This document shows positions 46,954-56,699 of a stretch of 64,000 nt of DNA, piece by piece (position 1 is the stretch's first letter; every line of letters begins with the position of its first letter). The translations under genes and the position numbers were made by a program. Source of the stretch: Ascidiaceihabitans sp. (GTDB taxonomy: Bacteria > Pseudomonadota > Alphaproteobacteria > Rhodobacterales > Rhodobacteraceae); the NCBI GenBank assembly GCA_028825475.1, contig JAPKAB010000004.1:116560-180559 (forward strand), read 5' to 3'. The notes below the pieces were generated by a model. It worked only from the letters and a program-made list of their open reading frames with translations. It did not search any database and was not told the origin of the DNA.

Positions 46954-48887
46954 GTATCAACCTCCTCCAAGCGGATAAGCGCGGCACCTGCTTCTACCTG
47001 ATCCCCCTCACTCACCAAAACCTCAGAAATTACCCCATCACGGGCAGCCAATAGCGCATGTTCCATCTTCATAGCTTCTAACACAGCCAAGCGATCCCCA
47101 GCAGTTACAGACTGTCCTGCTTTGGCGGTGACAGCCTTCACCAATCCGGGCATCGGGGCATCAACGATATTACCGTCCCCCGTAGCACTGGCATCACGTT
47201 GCAAGGGATCAACAACATCAAAGGCAATGCCATAAGCGTCAAACACTGTGACACAGGTCTCTGTCATCGCAACTGCGGGTGCTGACATACCATCTAGCAG
47301 CCATCGTCCCCCCACACACTGGGCCACAACAACAGCGTCATCGACATACCATGTCTGCGTATCAGCACTGTTTACCTCTACAGCAAGAGTTACCACTTCC
47401 CCCTCATGGGACAACGCAACAGATTGGCGCAGCGGAGCCCACAGGTTAAACCCTGCCCCCGCACTGGGCGTATCAAGACCCATAGCCGCCATACCCGCAC
47501 GCGCCCAATGGGATGGCGTCACAACAGCGACAGCCGTCAACGCATCAATGTCACGGGCAATTAAACCTGTATCCACATCCCCAGCGGCAAAACCTTTATG
47601 CTCTGCCAATGCACCCAGAAAGCTAAGGTTGGTTACCGTCCCTGCCACTTGCGTACCCTTTAGCGCAGCAGACAACTTAGCCAGTGCAACATCGCGTGTT
47701 GGCCCATGCACAATCACCTTAGCAATCATTGGATCATAGAACGGGCTAATCGTATCTCCCCCGCGCACGCCACTGTCCGCGCGCACCCCATCAGGAAAAC
47801 GTAAATGGGTCAACGTACCCGTGGCAGGTAGAAACCCCTTGGGGACATCTTCTGCATATAGGCGCGCTTCAAAGGCATGGCCGCTTATTGTCAGCTCGCT
47901 TTGGGATTTAGGCAAAGGCTCTCCCGCTGCCACGCGCAGTTGCCATTCCACAAGGTCTACACCTGTAATGGCCTCCGTCACGGGGTGTTCCACTTGCAGG
48001 CGGGTGTTCATCTCCATGAAAAAGAACCCATCGGCTTTTAATCCGTCAGACCCATCCACGATAAATTCTACCGTCCCTGCGCCCTTATAACCAATCGCCT
48101 CCGCCGCAAGAACGGCAGCTTGCCCCATAGCGTCACGCATCTCTTGGGTCATGTCGGGGGCTGGCGCTTCTTCGATCACCTTCTGATGACGGCGTTGCAG
48201 CGAACAATCACGCTCAAATAAATGAACAGCCTGCGTGCCATCGCCAAACACCTGCACCTCAATATGGCGTGGCTTGGTCACAAACTTCTCAACCAAAACG
48301 TCAGAATTTCCAAACGCGGTTGCAGCCTCAGAGCGGGCAGACGCCAACGCCTCATCAAAGGAACCCGCCTCTTCCACAAGACGCATTCCCTTGCCACCAC
48401 CCCCAGCAACGGCCTTAATCAAAACTGGGTACCCCATCTTACCAGCCTCAGCCGCCAACAGCGCATCATCCTGATCGGCACCATGATACCCCGGCACAAC
48501 CGGCACACCCGCTTTGATCATCAAAGCTTTCGCAGCATCCTTTAGCCCCATAGCGCGGATTGCATCCGCTGAGGGACCAATGAACACCAATCCAGCGGCT
48601 GCTACCTGATCCACAAAATCAGGGTTCTCTGACAGAAACCCGTATCCCGGATGGATCGCCTGTGCGCACGTATCCAACGCCGCTTGAATGATCACATCAC
48701 CGCGCAGATAACTGTCCGCAGGGGCATTACCGCCAACATGAACCGCCATATCCGCCATCTGAACGTGCTTGGCACCTGCATCCACATCCGAATGCACAGC
48801 AACACAAGTCACCCCCATAGATTGGGCCGTCTCGATGACGCGACAGGCAATCTCGCCGCGGTTGGCTATCAGGATCTTGTCAAACAT
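46950..48887 (-). CDS. liuD: Methylcrotonyl-CoA carboxylase biotin-carrying subunit
   Basis: LiuD carboxylates its own biotin with ATP and bicarbonate, and LiuB transfers the CO2 to 3-methylcrotonyl-CoA. The 645-residue protein has an ATP-grasp biotin carboxylase domain (about 1-445) with GGGGKGMR (about 161-168) and EMNTRLQVEHPVTE (about 290-303), a linker domain, and a biotinyl domain with the modified Lys in EAMKMEH (about 610-616). BirA from this window is the expected ligase. It overlaps the GST and WapI-like genes slightly. Confidence 0.95.
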   Translation of the reverse strand: MFDKILIANRGEIACRVIETAQSMGVTCVAVHSDVDAGAKHVQMADMAVHVGGNAPADSYLRGDVIIQAALDTCAQAIHPGYGFLSENPDFVDQVAAAGLVFIGPSADAIRAMGLKDAAKALMIKAGVPVVPGYHGADQDDALLAAEAGKMGYPVLIKAVAGGGGKGMRLVEEAGSFDEALASARSEAATAFGNSDVLVEKFVTKPRHIEVQVFGDGTQAVHLFERDCSLQRRHQKVIEEAPAPDMTQEMRDAMGQAAVLAAEAIGYKGAGTVEFIVDGSDGLKADGFFFMEMNTRLQVEHPVTEAITGVDLVEWQLRVAAGEPLPKSQSELTISGHAFEARLYAEDVPKGFLPATGTLTHLRFPDGVRADSGVRGGDTISPFYDPMIAKVIVHGPTRDVALAKLSAALKGTQVAGTVTNLSFLGALAEHKGFAAGDVDTGLIARDIDALTAVAVVTPSHWARAGMAAMGLDTPSAGAGFNLWAPLRQSVALSHEGEVVTLAVEVNSADTQTWYVDDAVVVAQCVGGRWLLDGMSAPAVAMTETCVTVFDAYGIAFDVVDPLQRDASATGDGNIVDAPMPGLVKAVTAKAGQSVTAGDRLAVLEAMKMEHALLAARDGVISEVLVSEGDQVEAGAALIRLEEVDT

Positions 48888-49324
48888 CAGCTGCCCTCGA
48901 TCCCGCGCACAGGAAACGCCTCAACCAAAGCAGCCGCTTGTTTTGCCATTTCCTCAACGTCCGCGCGCGAAACGATGGCAGCGGCATCATAGATGTCCTC
49001 GTCATCATCAGCGTTAGGGGTCAATTCCACATCCAATGTAAACACATCGGGGCCATCCCCACGTGCAATGCGCACATCCACCTGCGGCTCAAGGCTCACC
49101 AAATAGGCCTGACGACCCTGCCCCGCGAGCAGATCATTGATCTCGTCCATGAAATCAAAAATATCTGTGGTCATAAGACAAGGCGATTGAAACGCGACAT
49201 CTCCCTCATCCGTGGGACACTTCACATCCAAAACCAACCAGTTGGCCTCGTAAAAGTCCTCTGACACATCGTCAGCATAGCTTTTCACACTCAGGGTCAA
49301 AGGCCCCATTTGAAAATCTGTCAT
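48887..49324 (-). CDS. WapI-like small protein in the liu operon
   Basis: The 145-residue acidic protein resembles the WapI family, named after the immunity protein against the WapA tRNase toxin of Bacillus: ANWLVLDVKC (about residues 27-36), SPCLMTTDIFDFMDEI (about 47-62) and the closing ALVEAFPVRG follow the family pattern as I remember it. No toxin gene is near. It overlaps the ASCH gene by 4 nt and touches the liuD start, so here a housekeeping role is more likely. Family assignment is from memory and should be checked. Confidence 0.62.
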   Translation of the reverse strand: MTDFQMGPLTLSVKSYADDVSEDFYEANWLVLDVKCPTDEGDVAFQSPCLMTTDIFDFMDEINDLLAGQGRQAYLVSLEPQVDVRIARGDGPDVFTLDVELTPNADDDEDIYDAAAIVSRADVEEMAKQAAALVEAFPVRGIEGS

Positions 49325-49737
49325 TGTCCAAAGTCCTCTACAATTTCAAAACGCTCAAACATCATATCGACATCTGGCGCAAAACGACCCGCTCGGGTCA
49401 AATACGCTTCATAGCCCAAACGCCAATGGGCCAAATCACGAAACTCGCCTTGCTGTGCAACACGCACCTCATCCATTTTATCAAAAGCGATCCGCTCAAC
49501 TGTCAGTGTACGCGTTGCAAGGGCTAGCCGCCCTTCCCAATCCAGCGCAATGTCCACACGACCCACAACTGGCAATTCCTCTGTTCCATCCACATAGATA
49601 GCCCAAGCATCACATGTTCCGGTCTTCACACCAGACCGCATCAAGGCCAATATCTCAGCATTCAACGCCGCACTGTCACCAACAGGATAGGCAAACGCCC
49701 CTTCATATTTTGCTCGCGCAGCAGCCAGAGTCACCAT
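49321..49737 (-). CDS. ASCH domain protein
   Basis: ASCH domains are PUA-like folds thought to bind RNA or modified nucleosides. The 138-residue protein has the pattern LMRSGVKTGTCDAWA (about residues 32-46), PVVGRVDIALDWEG (about 55-68) and EGEF-like QGEFRDLAHWRLGYEAYL (about 96-113). It lies between liuB and the WapI-like gene, 78 nt after liuB, within the leucine operon. Its task there is unknown. Confidence 0.78.
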   Translation of the reverse strand: MVTLAAARAKYEGAFAYPVGDSAALNAEILALMRSGVKTGTCDAWAIYVDGTEELPVVGRVDIALDWEGRLALATRTLTVERIAFDKMDEVRVAQQGEFRDLAHWRLGYEAYLTRAGRFAPDVDMMFERFEIVEDFGQ

Positions 49738-49815
49738 GTTCAGCCCCCTTTCATCTTACAAAACAAACTCCGGGTGAGGCGCACAGCGCCGAGGGCAGAG
49801 CCCTCAAACACCGTA

Positions 49816-51438
49816 TCACATCCGGAACACGCCAAACCGTGTCTCCTCTATCTCAGCATTCAACGACGCCGACAGGCTTAGTGCCAATACATCACGGGTT
49901 TTGCGCGGATCAATCACCCCGTCATCCCACAAACGCGCCGACGCGTACAAAGGATGTGACTGTTCCTCGAACATATCAATCGTGGGCTGTTTGAACGCGG
50001 CTTCGTCCTCAGCAGACCATTCACCACCCTTACGCTCAATCCCGTCACGCTTCACTGTCGCCAAAACGCCAGCCGCTTGGGCGCCGCCCATCACGCCAAT
50101 ACGTGAATTCGGCCAACTCCACATAAACCGCGGCGAATAGGCCCGTCCTGACATGCCGTAGTTACCAGCGCCAAATGAACCGCCAACAACCATCGTAATC
50201 TTTGGAACAGAGGTCGTCGCGACAGCCGTCACCATCTTGGCCCCGTGGCGCGCAATGCCCTCGTTCTCGTACTTACGACCCACCATAAAGCCCGTAATAT
50301 TCTGCAAGAACACCAGCGGGATCTTACGCTGCGAACACAGCTCCACAAAATGCGCACCCTTCTGGGCCGCTTCAGAAAACAACACACCGTTGTTGGCGAT
50401 AATCCCGATGGGACATCCCTTGAGGTGGGCAAACCCCGTTACCAAAGTCTCGCCAAAGCGCGGCTTGAACTCGTCAAAGCGCGAACCATCCACCACCCGC
50501 ATAATCACCTCACGAATGTCATAAGGCTGGCGGGTATCGGCAGGCACGATGCCCAACAACTCTGCTGGATCATAAATCGGTTCATCATAAGACGCCGCCA
50601 TTGATGCACGTACGGCGTGGTTCACCCCGCTGCCATCCCAATTCAACGATGCAACAGCACGGCGCGCCAAGGCCAGCGCATGCGTATCATCCTCTGCCAA
50701 ATAATCCGCAACACCAGAAAGGCGCGTATGCACTTCGCCGCCGCCCAAATCCTCAGCAGACACAATCTCCCCCGTCGCCGCCTTCACAAGCGGCGGACCG
50801 GCCAAGAAAATCGTGCCCTGCTCTTTCACAATGATAGTCACATCCGACATAGCAGGCACATAAGCGCCCCCAGCCGTGCATGATCCCATAACAACAGCAA
50901 TCTGCGGAATGCCCTTCGCGCTCATCTGCGCCTGATTGTAAAAAATCCGGCCAAAATGATCGCGATCCGGAAATACCTCATCCTGATTGGGTAGGTTCGC
51001 GCCGCCACTGTCGACCAGATAGATGCACGGAAGGCGGTTCTGTTCGGCAATCTCTTGGGCCCGCAGATGCTTTTTCACCGTCATCGGGTAATAGGTGCCG
51101 CCCTTTACCGTGGCATCATTGCAAATGACCATCACCTCATGGCCCTGCACCTGCCCAATGCCCGCAATGACACCCGCACAAGGGGCCGCGCCATCATACA
51201 ACCCATGCGCTGCCGTCGCGCCAACCTCCAGAAACGGAGACCCCGCATCCAGCAAATTCGCCACCCGTTCCCGAGGTAGCATTTTTCCGCGTGAAAGGTG
51301 GCGCTCCCTGGAGCGTTCACCACCACCAAGTGCAGCTGCTTGAGCAGCTTCAGAGATATGTGCCAACGCGGCTTCGTGAGCTGCGAGGTTGGCCTTAAAC
51401 GCCTCAGAGGAGGTTAGTATTTGGGATTTAAGTTTCAT
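49816..51438 (-). CDS. liuB: Methylcrotonyl-CoA carboxylase carboxyltransferase subunit
   Basis: LiuB transfers CO2 from carboxybiotin to 3-methylcrotonyl-CoA, forming 3-methylglutaconyl-CoA. The 540-residue protein has the two crotonase-like carboxyltransferase halves with [15 protein letters not shown] (about residues 186-200), the N-terminal [13 protein letters not shown], and the second-half motif [14 protein letters not shown] (about 430-443). Length fits. It overlaps the zinc-ribbon gene by 4 nt upstream. Confidence 0.96.
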   Translation of the reverse strand: MKLKSQILTSSEAFKANLAAHEAALAHISEAAQAAALGGGERSRERHLSRGKMLPRERVANLLDAGSPFLEVGATAAHGLYDGAAPCAGVIAGIGQVQGHEVMVICNDATVKGGTYYPMTVKKHLRAQEIAEQNRLPCIYLVDSGGANLPNQDEVFPDRDHFGRIFYNQAQMSAKGIPQIAVVMGSCTAGGAYVPAMSDVTIIVKEQGTIFLAGPPLVKAATGEIVSAEDLGGGEVHTRLSGVADYLAEDDTHALALARRAVASLNWDGSGVNHAVRASMAASYDEPIYDPAELLGIVPADTRQPYDIREVIMRVVDGSRFDEFKPRFGETLVTGFAHLKGCPIGIIANNGVLFSEAAQKGAHFVELCSQRKIPLVFLQNITGFMVGRKYENEGIARHGAKMVTAVATTSVPKITMVVGGSFGAGNYGMSGRAYSPRFMWSWPNSRIGVMGGAQAAGVLATVKRDGIERKGGEWSAEDEAAFKQPTIDMFEEQSHPLYASARLWDDGVIDPRKTRDVLALSLSASLNAEIEETRFGVFRM

Positions 51439-51812
51439 GTTACTTCTTCCACTTTCAAAATACGGGCCGAAATAGGAAAGACCACACTAGCCATAATGAT
51501 CAAAAAGATGCCTATTCGAATGACACCCTCGACAAACGCAGCTCTTTCAATATCGCCAAACTCAATCGACCCATTGTATTTTTGAACACCAGTCAACCAA
51601 ACGGCCGTGAACATTCCAATTATGAGAATGCCGGTTTGTACCAATCCACGGCCACGTTTGATCCGAAGTTTAATCGAACAGTGACCACACCGCAGATATT
51701 CAATTTTATTATCATCCCCATGCATCGTTCGTGTTAAACGCGTATGCGGCTGGATCACGTCACAAGACGGACATGTCAAATTGGCTACACGCATTGTCCA
51801 TGTCGTTTTCAT
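51435..51812 (-). CDS. Zinc-ribbon membrane protein in the liu operon
   Basis: The 125-residue protein has an N-terminal zinc-ribbon-like pair CPSC (residues 14-17) and CGHC (about 42-45), then two hydrophobic helices (about 58-75 and 95-115). I do not recognise a characterised family. It overlaps the acyl-CoA synthetase gene and liuB by 4 nt on each side, so it is fully embedded in the operon. Its role is unknown. Confidence 0.72.
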   Translation of the reverse strand: MKTTWTMRVANLTCPSCDVIQPHTRLTRTMHGDDNKIEYLRCGHCSIKLRIKRGRGLVQTGILIIGMFTAVWLTGVQKYNGSIEFGDIERAAFVEGVIRIGIFLIIMASVVFPISARILKVEEVT

Positions 51813-53290
51813 TTCAATACCTCTGCCATCGCCATCGCCTTCAACTCTTTCCGAATAACCTTACCCGTCACTGTCATCGGTAAAGCCTCCAAAAACCCAA
51901 TTTCCCTTGGATACGAATAACTTGCCAACCTATCCTTAACATAAATCTGCAACCTATCCGCATCTTCATCCGCCCCATCCCGCAACACAACATAAGCCTT
52001 CACAATTTCGGTGCGCAGCGCATCTGGCTTGCCCACAACCCCAACAGTCACAACATCAGGATGGGTCAACAAACAGTCCTCAATCTCCGCAGGGCCAATG
52101 CGATATCCAGCAGAGGTGATCACATCATCCTCACGCCCGACAAAGCGTAAATATTCACCCTCCCAAACGCCACGGTCCCCCGTCAGCATCCAGTCGCCAA
52201 TGAACTTCTCTGCCGTCGCTTCAGGTCGGTTCCAGTATTCTAACATCATCGACGGCGATCCACGGCGCACAGCGATGTCGCCCTCCTCAGCCGTCACCTG
52301 CCCCTGTGCGTCCACAACCTGCACATCATGCCCCGCAACCGGCTTGCCAATACAGCCCGCCCTCACAGGGAAATCAGCGCCGCAAGAGGACACCGTCATA
52401 TTACATTCGGTCTGTCCGTAAAATTCGTTGATCTGAACGCCGAGAGCCTCGCGCCCCCATGCCAACATCTCAGCGCCCAAAGGCTCCCCACCTGAGGCAA
52501 CAGAACGCAATCCAGCAATCGCAGCATCAGACGCCCGCAACATGCGCAGCGCCGTAGGCGGGAAAAACACGTTGCGCACAGCGCCCGCAGATATGATCGC
52601 AGCACAACCCTCGGCCTCAAACTTCTCCATCCGCGCCGCAACCACAGGAACGCCCAAGGCCAAGCCCGGCATCAAAACGTCAAACAACCCGCCAATCCAC
52701 GCCCAATCTGCAGGGGTCCAAAGACAATCGCCTGGCTGGCCTAAATGGTCATGGCTAAGGGAAACACCCGCCAAATGACCGCCCAAGACACCATGCCCAT
52801 GCAACGCCCCCTTAGGGCTGCCCGTGGTGCCACTGGTGTAGATCAGAACGCCAGCGGTATCCGTTTCAACCGCCGTCATCTCAACCACACCGCCCGTGAT
52901 CCCAGCCGTATCTGCCATCCAAGGTTCGGCCAAATCGCCCAGCAATCCAGCGCCCTCATCATCCGTCAGAACGATCTGAATACCCGCATCACCAACACGC
53001 GATTTCAAGGCATCATACTTGAACAATTTAAACAAAGGCACTGAAATTGCACCAATTTTCCAGATCGCGATATGGGCGGCAGCACACCATGGGCTTTGGC
53101 TAAGTAACACACCAACACGGTCACCTGCCTGCACGCGCACCATCAAGGTACGTGCCAAACCATCGGCCATTTCAGCCAAGGTGCCATAGGTAATGTCACG
53201 CCTAGTTTGCCCAGTCAGATCAACAATCGCCAATTGCTCAGCCGGATGGGCCAAACACTGCGCCGCCATATTCTGATCGGTGCTTGGCAT
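51809..53290 (-). CDS. AMP-binding acyl-CoA synthetase
   Basis: The 493-residue protein belongs to the ANL superfamily: phosphate loop YTSGTTGSPKG (about residues 151-161), the EFYGQTECNM-like A5 motif (about 289-298), LTGDRG (about 372-377) and the C-terminal lysine motif TVTGKVIRKEL (about 477-487). It activates a carboxylic acid to its CoA ester through an acyl-AMP. In this operon the likely substrates are acetoacetate or a branched-chain acid, but this is inference from context. It lies 3 nt after liuA. Confidence 0.9.
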   Translation of the reverse strand: MPSTDQNMAAQCLAHPAEQLAIVDLTGQTRRDITYGTLAEMADGLARTLMVRVQAGDRVGVLLSQSPWCAAAHIAIWKIGAISVPLFKLFKYDALKSRVGDAGIQIVLTDDEGAGLLGDLAEPWMADTAGITGGVVEMTAVETDTAGVLIYTSGTTGSPKGALHGHGVLGGHLAGVSLSHDHLGQPGDCLWTPADWAWIGGLFDVLMPGLALGVPVVAARMEKFEAEGCAAIISAGAVRNVFFPPTALRMLRASDAAIAGLRSVASGGEPLGAEMLAWGREALGVQINEFYGQTECNMTVSSCGADFPVRAGCIGKPVAGHDVQVVDAQGQVTAEEGDIAVRRGSPSMMLEYWNRPEATAEKFIGDWMLTGDRGVWEGEYLRFVGREDDVITSAGYRIGPAEIEDCLLTHPDVVTVGVVGKPDALRTEIVKAYVVLRDGADEDADRLQIYVKDRLASYSYPREIGFLEALPMTVTGKVIRKELKAMAMAEVLK

Positions 53291-53293
53291 GGG

Positions 53294-54457
53294 TTACGCC
53301 ATCGCTCCCATCATCTCGCGACCAATCAACATGCGACGAATTTCTGAGGTACCTGCTCCAATTTCCATCAACTTTGCATCGCGGAAGATACGGCCAACCG
53401 GATTGTCGGATAGATAGCCTGCGCCACCCATCGCTTGCACCGCCTGATGCGCCTGCTTCATCGCTTCTTCAGAGGCATACAAACAGCACGCCGCCGCATC
53501 CTGACGCGTCACGTCACCACGATCACAGGCCTTAGCGACCTCATACACATAGGCACGGGCAGAATTCATCGCCGTGTACATATCCGCCATCTTACCCTGC
53601 ATCAGTTGAAAGGAACCAATCGGCTGACCAAACTGCTTACGCTCTGCCATATAGGGCATGATCTCGTCCAAACAGGCGGCCATAATGCCAGTGCCGATGC
53701 CTGCCAAAACCACGCGTTCATAATCCAAACCAGACATCAAAACCGCAACGCCGCGCCCCTCTTCGCCAAGGACGTTCTCAAACGGCACTTCAACCTCATC
53801 AAAGATAAGTTCTGCGGTGTTTGATCCGCGCATGCCCAGTTTATCGAAATGCGGGGATGTGCTGAAACCAACCATCGACTTTTCGATGATAAAGGCCGTC
53901 ATACCTTTGGACCCAGCATCAGGGTCCGTCTTGGCATAGACCACCAGCGTTTCAGCATCTGGACCATTTGTGATCCAATATTTGTTGCCACTCAAACGGT
54001 AATGGTCATTACGCTTTTCTGCCCGCAGCTTCATCGAAACCACATCAGAACCTGCACCCGCTTCTGACATCGCCAGCGCGCCCACATGTTCGCCAGAAAT
54101 CAAACCCGGCAGATACTTTGCCTTCTGCTCAGGCGTGCCATTCAGCTTGATCTGGTTCACACACAGGTTCGAATGCGCCCCGTATGACAGCGATACAGAG
54201 GCAGAAGCCCGCGCAATCTCTTCAACCGCAACAGTATGCGCCAGATAAGACATGCCAGAACCGCCAAATTCCTCGCCTACAGTGATACCCAACAGGCCCA
54301 ATTCGCCCATTTCAGTCCATAACTCAGGGGGAAACGCGTTAGATCGGTCAATTTCCGCCGCCATCGGCTTAACCCGCTCCTGCGCCCACCGGTGAACCAT
54401 TTCGCGCAGGGCATTCACATCCTCACCCAAATCAAATTTCATCGTGGCATTGAACAT
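53294..54457 (-). CDS. liuA: Isovaleryl-CoA dehydrogenase
   Basis: LiuA oxidises isovaleryl-CoA to 3-methylcrotonyl-CoA with FAD. The 387-residue acyl-CoA dehydrogenase has [17 protein letters not shown] (about residues 131-147), the flavin-binding [10 protein letters not shown] (about 158-167), [11 protein letters not shown] (about 237-247), where the catalytic Glu of isovaleryl-type enzymes lies, and [19 protein letters not shown] (about 341-359). GAGGGG lies 8 nt before the ATG. It is the first gene of the liu operon and is preceded by a palindrome. Confidence 0.95.
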   Translation of the reverse strand: MFNATMKFDLGEDVNALREMVHRWAQERVKPMAAEIDRSNAFPPELWTEMGELGLLGITVGEEFGGSGMSYLAHTVAVEEIARASASVSLSYGAHSNLCVNQIKLNGTPEQKAKYLPGLISGEHVGALAMSEAGAGSDVVSMKLRAEKRNDHYRLSGNKYWITNGPDAETLVVYAKTDPDAGSKGMTAFIIEKSMVGFSTSPHFDKLGMRGSNTAELIFDEVEVPFENVLGEEGRGVAVLMSGLDYERVVLAGIGTGIMAACLDEIMPYMAERKQFGQPIGSFQLMQGKMADMYTAMNSARAYVYEVAKACDRGDVTRQDAAACCLYASEEAMKQAHQAVQAMGGAGYLSDNPVGRIFRDAKLMEIGAGTSEIRRMLIGREMMGAMA

Positions 54458-54493
54458 GGAAACATCCCCTCAAATTGCAGCAGCAAAGTTTAT

Positions 54494-54507
54494 TGAACAC
54501 TTGTTCA
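54494..54507. promoter_or_regulatory. Perfect palindrome upstream of the liu operon
   Basis: TGAACA-CT-TGTTCA is a perfect 6-2-6 inverted repeat, 37 nt before the liuA ATG. It lies just downstream of a possible promoter (TTGACC at 54538-54533, 17-nt spacer, TTAAGT at 54515-54510, minus strand). Position and form suggest a repressor operator, for instance of the TetR type that controls fatty and branched-chain acid genes in other proteobacteria; no regulator gene is in the operon. Confidence 0.55.
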
Positions 54508-54509
54508 TT

Positions 54510-54538
54510 ACTTAAGCGCAATCAAAGAGAGCGGTCAA
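54510..54538 (-). promoter_or_regulatory. Putative liu operon promoter
   Basis: On the minus strand TTGACC is followed after 17 nt by TTAAGT. The -10 element is only a partial match. The transcript would start close to the palindrome at 54494-54507, so a repressor bound there would block it. Confidence 0.35.
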
Positions 54539-54553
54539 TAGCGCACAACATTA

Positions 54554-54615
54554 GGGCACCTGCCGTAACAGATGCCCCATGCGCACAATAATGTATGGAA
54601 TGCGCCGTAAGGCGC
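54554..54615 (-). terminator. Two tandem hairpins after the DegT aminotransferase gene
   Basis: Downstream of the 54625 stop (minus strand) come a GCGCC/GGCGC hairpin with a 4-nt loop (54602-54615) and a 9-bp stem with one mismatch (54554-54577, arms GGGCACCTG and CAGATGCCC). Neither has a long T-run, but together they separate the aminotransferase gene from the liu promoter and may end its transcription. Confidence 0.45.
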
Positions 54616-54624
54616 TCCTTTGGA

Positions 54625-55821
54625 TCAGCTTTGCGCTTGATACACCGCTGACACCTCAGCCCGAATAATCCGCGCGATCAGTTCACAGTCCTCAATGGAA
54701 AAGGTCAGCGGCACGCGCATATCAACAACACCGCGTAAAATACGGTCAGAAGCTGGCATTTGGACAGGGTTTGCATATTTCCAGCTGTCGTAACGACTGG
54801 TGAACGCCACAGGTTCAGCGGCACCAAACCATTTCAACTCCACACCACGTTTCAGACAACGCGCCAAAACCTCAACCACTGCATCCTCAGACCAATCCAG
54901 CAACAGGAACTGAATTGAGGAACCAACGATAACTTCTTGGGGCGCACGTTCAACAACACTCAGCCCAGGAATGTCACGAAACCCCGCCTCAAGCGCATAG
55001 TAACGATCATTCCAACGCTGGCATTGCGTTGCCAAGTCCGCAATCTGTGGACGCAAAATTGCAGCTCGCAAGTTATCCATACGTCCTGAGATATTGGGGG
55101 TTTCGTATTTGATATCTGCGAAAACCTCGACATCAGGGGCCGCCAGATGCCTTTCAAACAGCATATAAGACCCCGACAGCATAATTGATTTTGCCGCCAA
55201 CTCAGGATCATCGGTGACCAAAAAACCGCCCTCGCCTGAATTTACGTGTTTATAGGTCTGACAAGAATAGCAGCCAATCGCGCCAGCACGCCCAGAGGGC
55301 ACCCCGTTCCACGAAGCCCCCATTGTATGCGCGCAATCCTCAACGACCTTCACGCCCGCCGCATTACACATCGCCATCAAACGATCCATGTCACAGATAT
55401 GCCCACGCATGTGGCTTAGAAGCAGAACATTGGCTTGATCCAGCTTGGCCTCAAGATCATCCAGATCAATTGTCAGCCCCTCAGTCACGCCCACAAACAC
55501 AGGCTGCGCACCAACTGCTGCAATCGCACCCGGCACAGGAGCCAGCGTAAAGGCGTTCGATAACACCTTATCGCCGTGCCCAACGCCCAATGCGCGCAAA
55601 GCTGTCGCCATCGCATAACCACCAGACGCAACAGCAAGGCAATATTTTGCCCCGACATACTGCGCATATTCCTGCTCCAGCAGCGCTGTTTCCGACAATT
55701 CGCCCGCCGTTGTGTTGTAACGATGCAAACGACCATGGCGCAAAACGGCCAATGCCGCCTCTATACCAGCTTCGGGGATGGATTCTTGTTGGGTAAAACT
55801 ACCAGTGAAATTCTCTGTCAT
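54625..55821 (-). CDS. DegT/DnrJ/EryC1/StrS family aminotransferase
   Basis: These PLP enzymes transaminate nucleotide sugars or related carbonyl compounds. The 398-residue protein has the PLP-binding VVEDCAHTMG (about residues 159-168) and the Schiff-base Lys in CQTYKHVNSGEGGF (about 188-201). The closing substrate loop differs from sugar aminotransferases I know, so the substrate is open. I take the ATG at 55821; TTGACG begins 35 nt upstream and no ribosome binding site is clear, which suggests leaderless translation. No sugar-biosynthesis genes are nearby. Confidence 0.88.
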   Translation of the reverse strand: MTENFTGSFTQQESIPEAGIEAALAVLRHGRLHRYNTTAGELSETALLEQEYAQYVGAKYCLAVASGGYAMATALRALGVGHGDKVLSNAFTLAPVPGAIAAVGAQPVFVGVTEGLTIDLDDLEAKLDQANVLLLSHMRGHICDMDRLMAMCNAAGVKVVEDCAHTMGASWNGVPSGRAGAIGCYSCQTYKHVNSGEGGFLVTDDPELAAKSIMLSGSYMLFERHLAAPDVEVFADIKYETPNISGRMDNLRAAILRPQIADLATQCQRWNDRYYALEAGFRDIPGLSVVERAPQEVIVGSSIQFLLLDWSEDAVVEVLARCLKRGVELKWFGAAEPVAFTSRYDSWKYANPVQMPASDRILRGVVDMRVPLTFSIEDCELIARIIRAEVSAVYQAQS

Positions 55822-55827
55822 AGAGGT

Positions 55828-55856
55828 GTTGTGCTGACACGAGTGCTGCGCGTCAA
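55828..55856 (-). promoter_or_regulatory. Putative promoter of the DegT aminotransferase gene, leaderless type
   Basis: Minus-strand TTGACG (55856-55851), a 17-nt spacer and CACAAC (55833-55828) are followed after 6 nt by the ATG at 55821. The layout matches radA and the 4968 SDR gene exactly. Confidence 0.38.
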
Positions 55857-55895
55857 GACGCACAACGCAGATTTACAAACCCCAAAACAACTCCT

Positions 55896-56561
55896 TCACC
55901 CCAACAAATTGGTCACAATGTCTGGCAGGTCTTTATAATTGTCCAACAATGCCTCTGGCTCCAATGCTGCCATATCGCCACCCGCAGGGCCAAAGGTGAC
56001 CAAGACACATGGCACGCCAGCGTTGCGCGCAGTATTGCGGTCCGTATCCGTATCCCCAATCAGACAGGTCAACGCAGGATCACCACCCGCGCGGCGCGCC
56101 GCCTCAAACAAATGTTCGGGGTTTGGCTTGCGCACAGACAGCGTATCCGCGCCCACCATCGATGCAAACGCATCGCGCACACCAAGGCGGCGTAACAGCT
56201 CCTCTGCCAGCCCTTCGGGCTTGTTCGTGGCAATACCAACGCCGTAACCCAGCAATTTCAGGGCCTCAACGGCATCCATCGCGCCGTCATACATAACAGT
56301 GCGGCTGTCGATGTCTTTGGCATAGGCCTCGAGCAGCACAGGGTAATAGTGATCCAAAACATCCGCATCATTGGCACGTTCCAAACGCTGCAGCCCCAGC
56401 GACAACATCGCCCGTCCCCCGCGCAGCGCCGTGCCTGCATCTGTTAAAGGGTCCAACATATCGTCAACGCCCATGTCACGAAAACAAACATTGGCGGCCT
56501 CAATCAAATCACCGCTGGTGTCGGCCAATGTGCCGTCCAAATCAAAAATTACTGTCTTCAT
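55896..56561 (-). CDS. HAD-family phosphatase, phosphoglycolate phosphatase-like
   Basis: The 221-residue protein has the nucleophile motif FDLDGTLADT (residues 5-14), motif II ATNKPEG (about 111-117), the Lys of motif III in VRKPNPEHL and the acidic motif IV GDTDTD (about 170-175), with a small helical cap after the first motif. This is the Gph group, which removes phosphate from 2-phosphoglycolate and similar compounds; the exact substrate is not certain. I take the ATG at 56561, with AAAGGGG upstream; the track start at 56687 overlaps the divergent glmU region. It precedes the aminotransferase gene by 74 nt. Confidence 0.88.
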   Translation of the reverse strand: MKTVIFDLDGTLADTSGDLIEAANVCFRDMGVDDMLDPLTDAGTALRGGRAMLSLGLQRLERANDADVLDHYYPVLLEAYAKDIDSRTVMYDGAMDAVEALKLLGYGVGIATNKPEGLAEELLRRLGVRDAFASMVGADTLSVRKPNPEHLFEAARRAGGDPALTCLIGDTDTDRNTARNAGVPCVLVTFGPAGGDMAALEPEALLDNYKDLPDIVTNLLG

Positions 56562-56699
56562 AGCCTGCGCCCCTTTGATTGTTTCGGCGGTCAACCGCTT
56601 GCGAGTGTTGCAACCCGCAATTTCAATTGATGCCCAAATACCTTGTGCCTTTGGTACAAATGGATAAAACGGGCGCGAATAGAACAAAAGAGATTTCGC

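Noticed and set aside
48887-49324. Toxin-immunity system based on the WapI-like protein
   Set aside because: No toxin, polymorphic-toxin repeat or secretion gene is nearby, and the gene is embedded in a metabolic operon.
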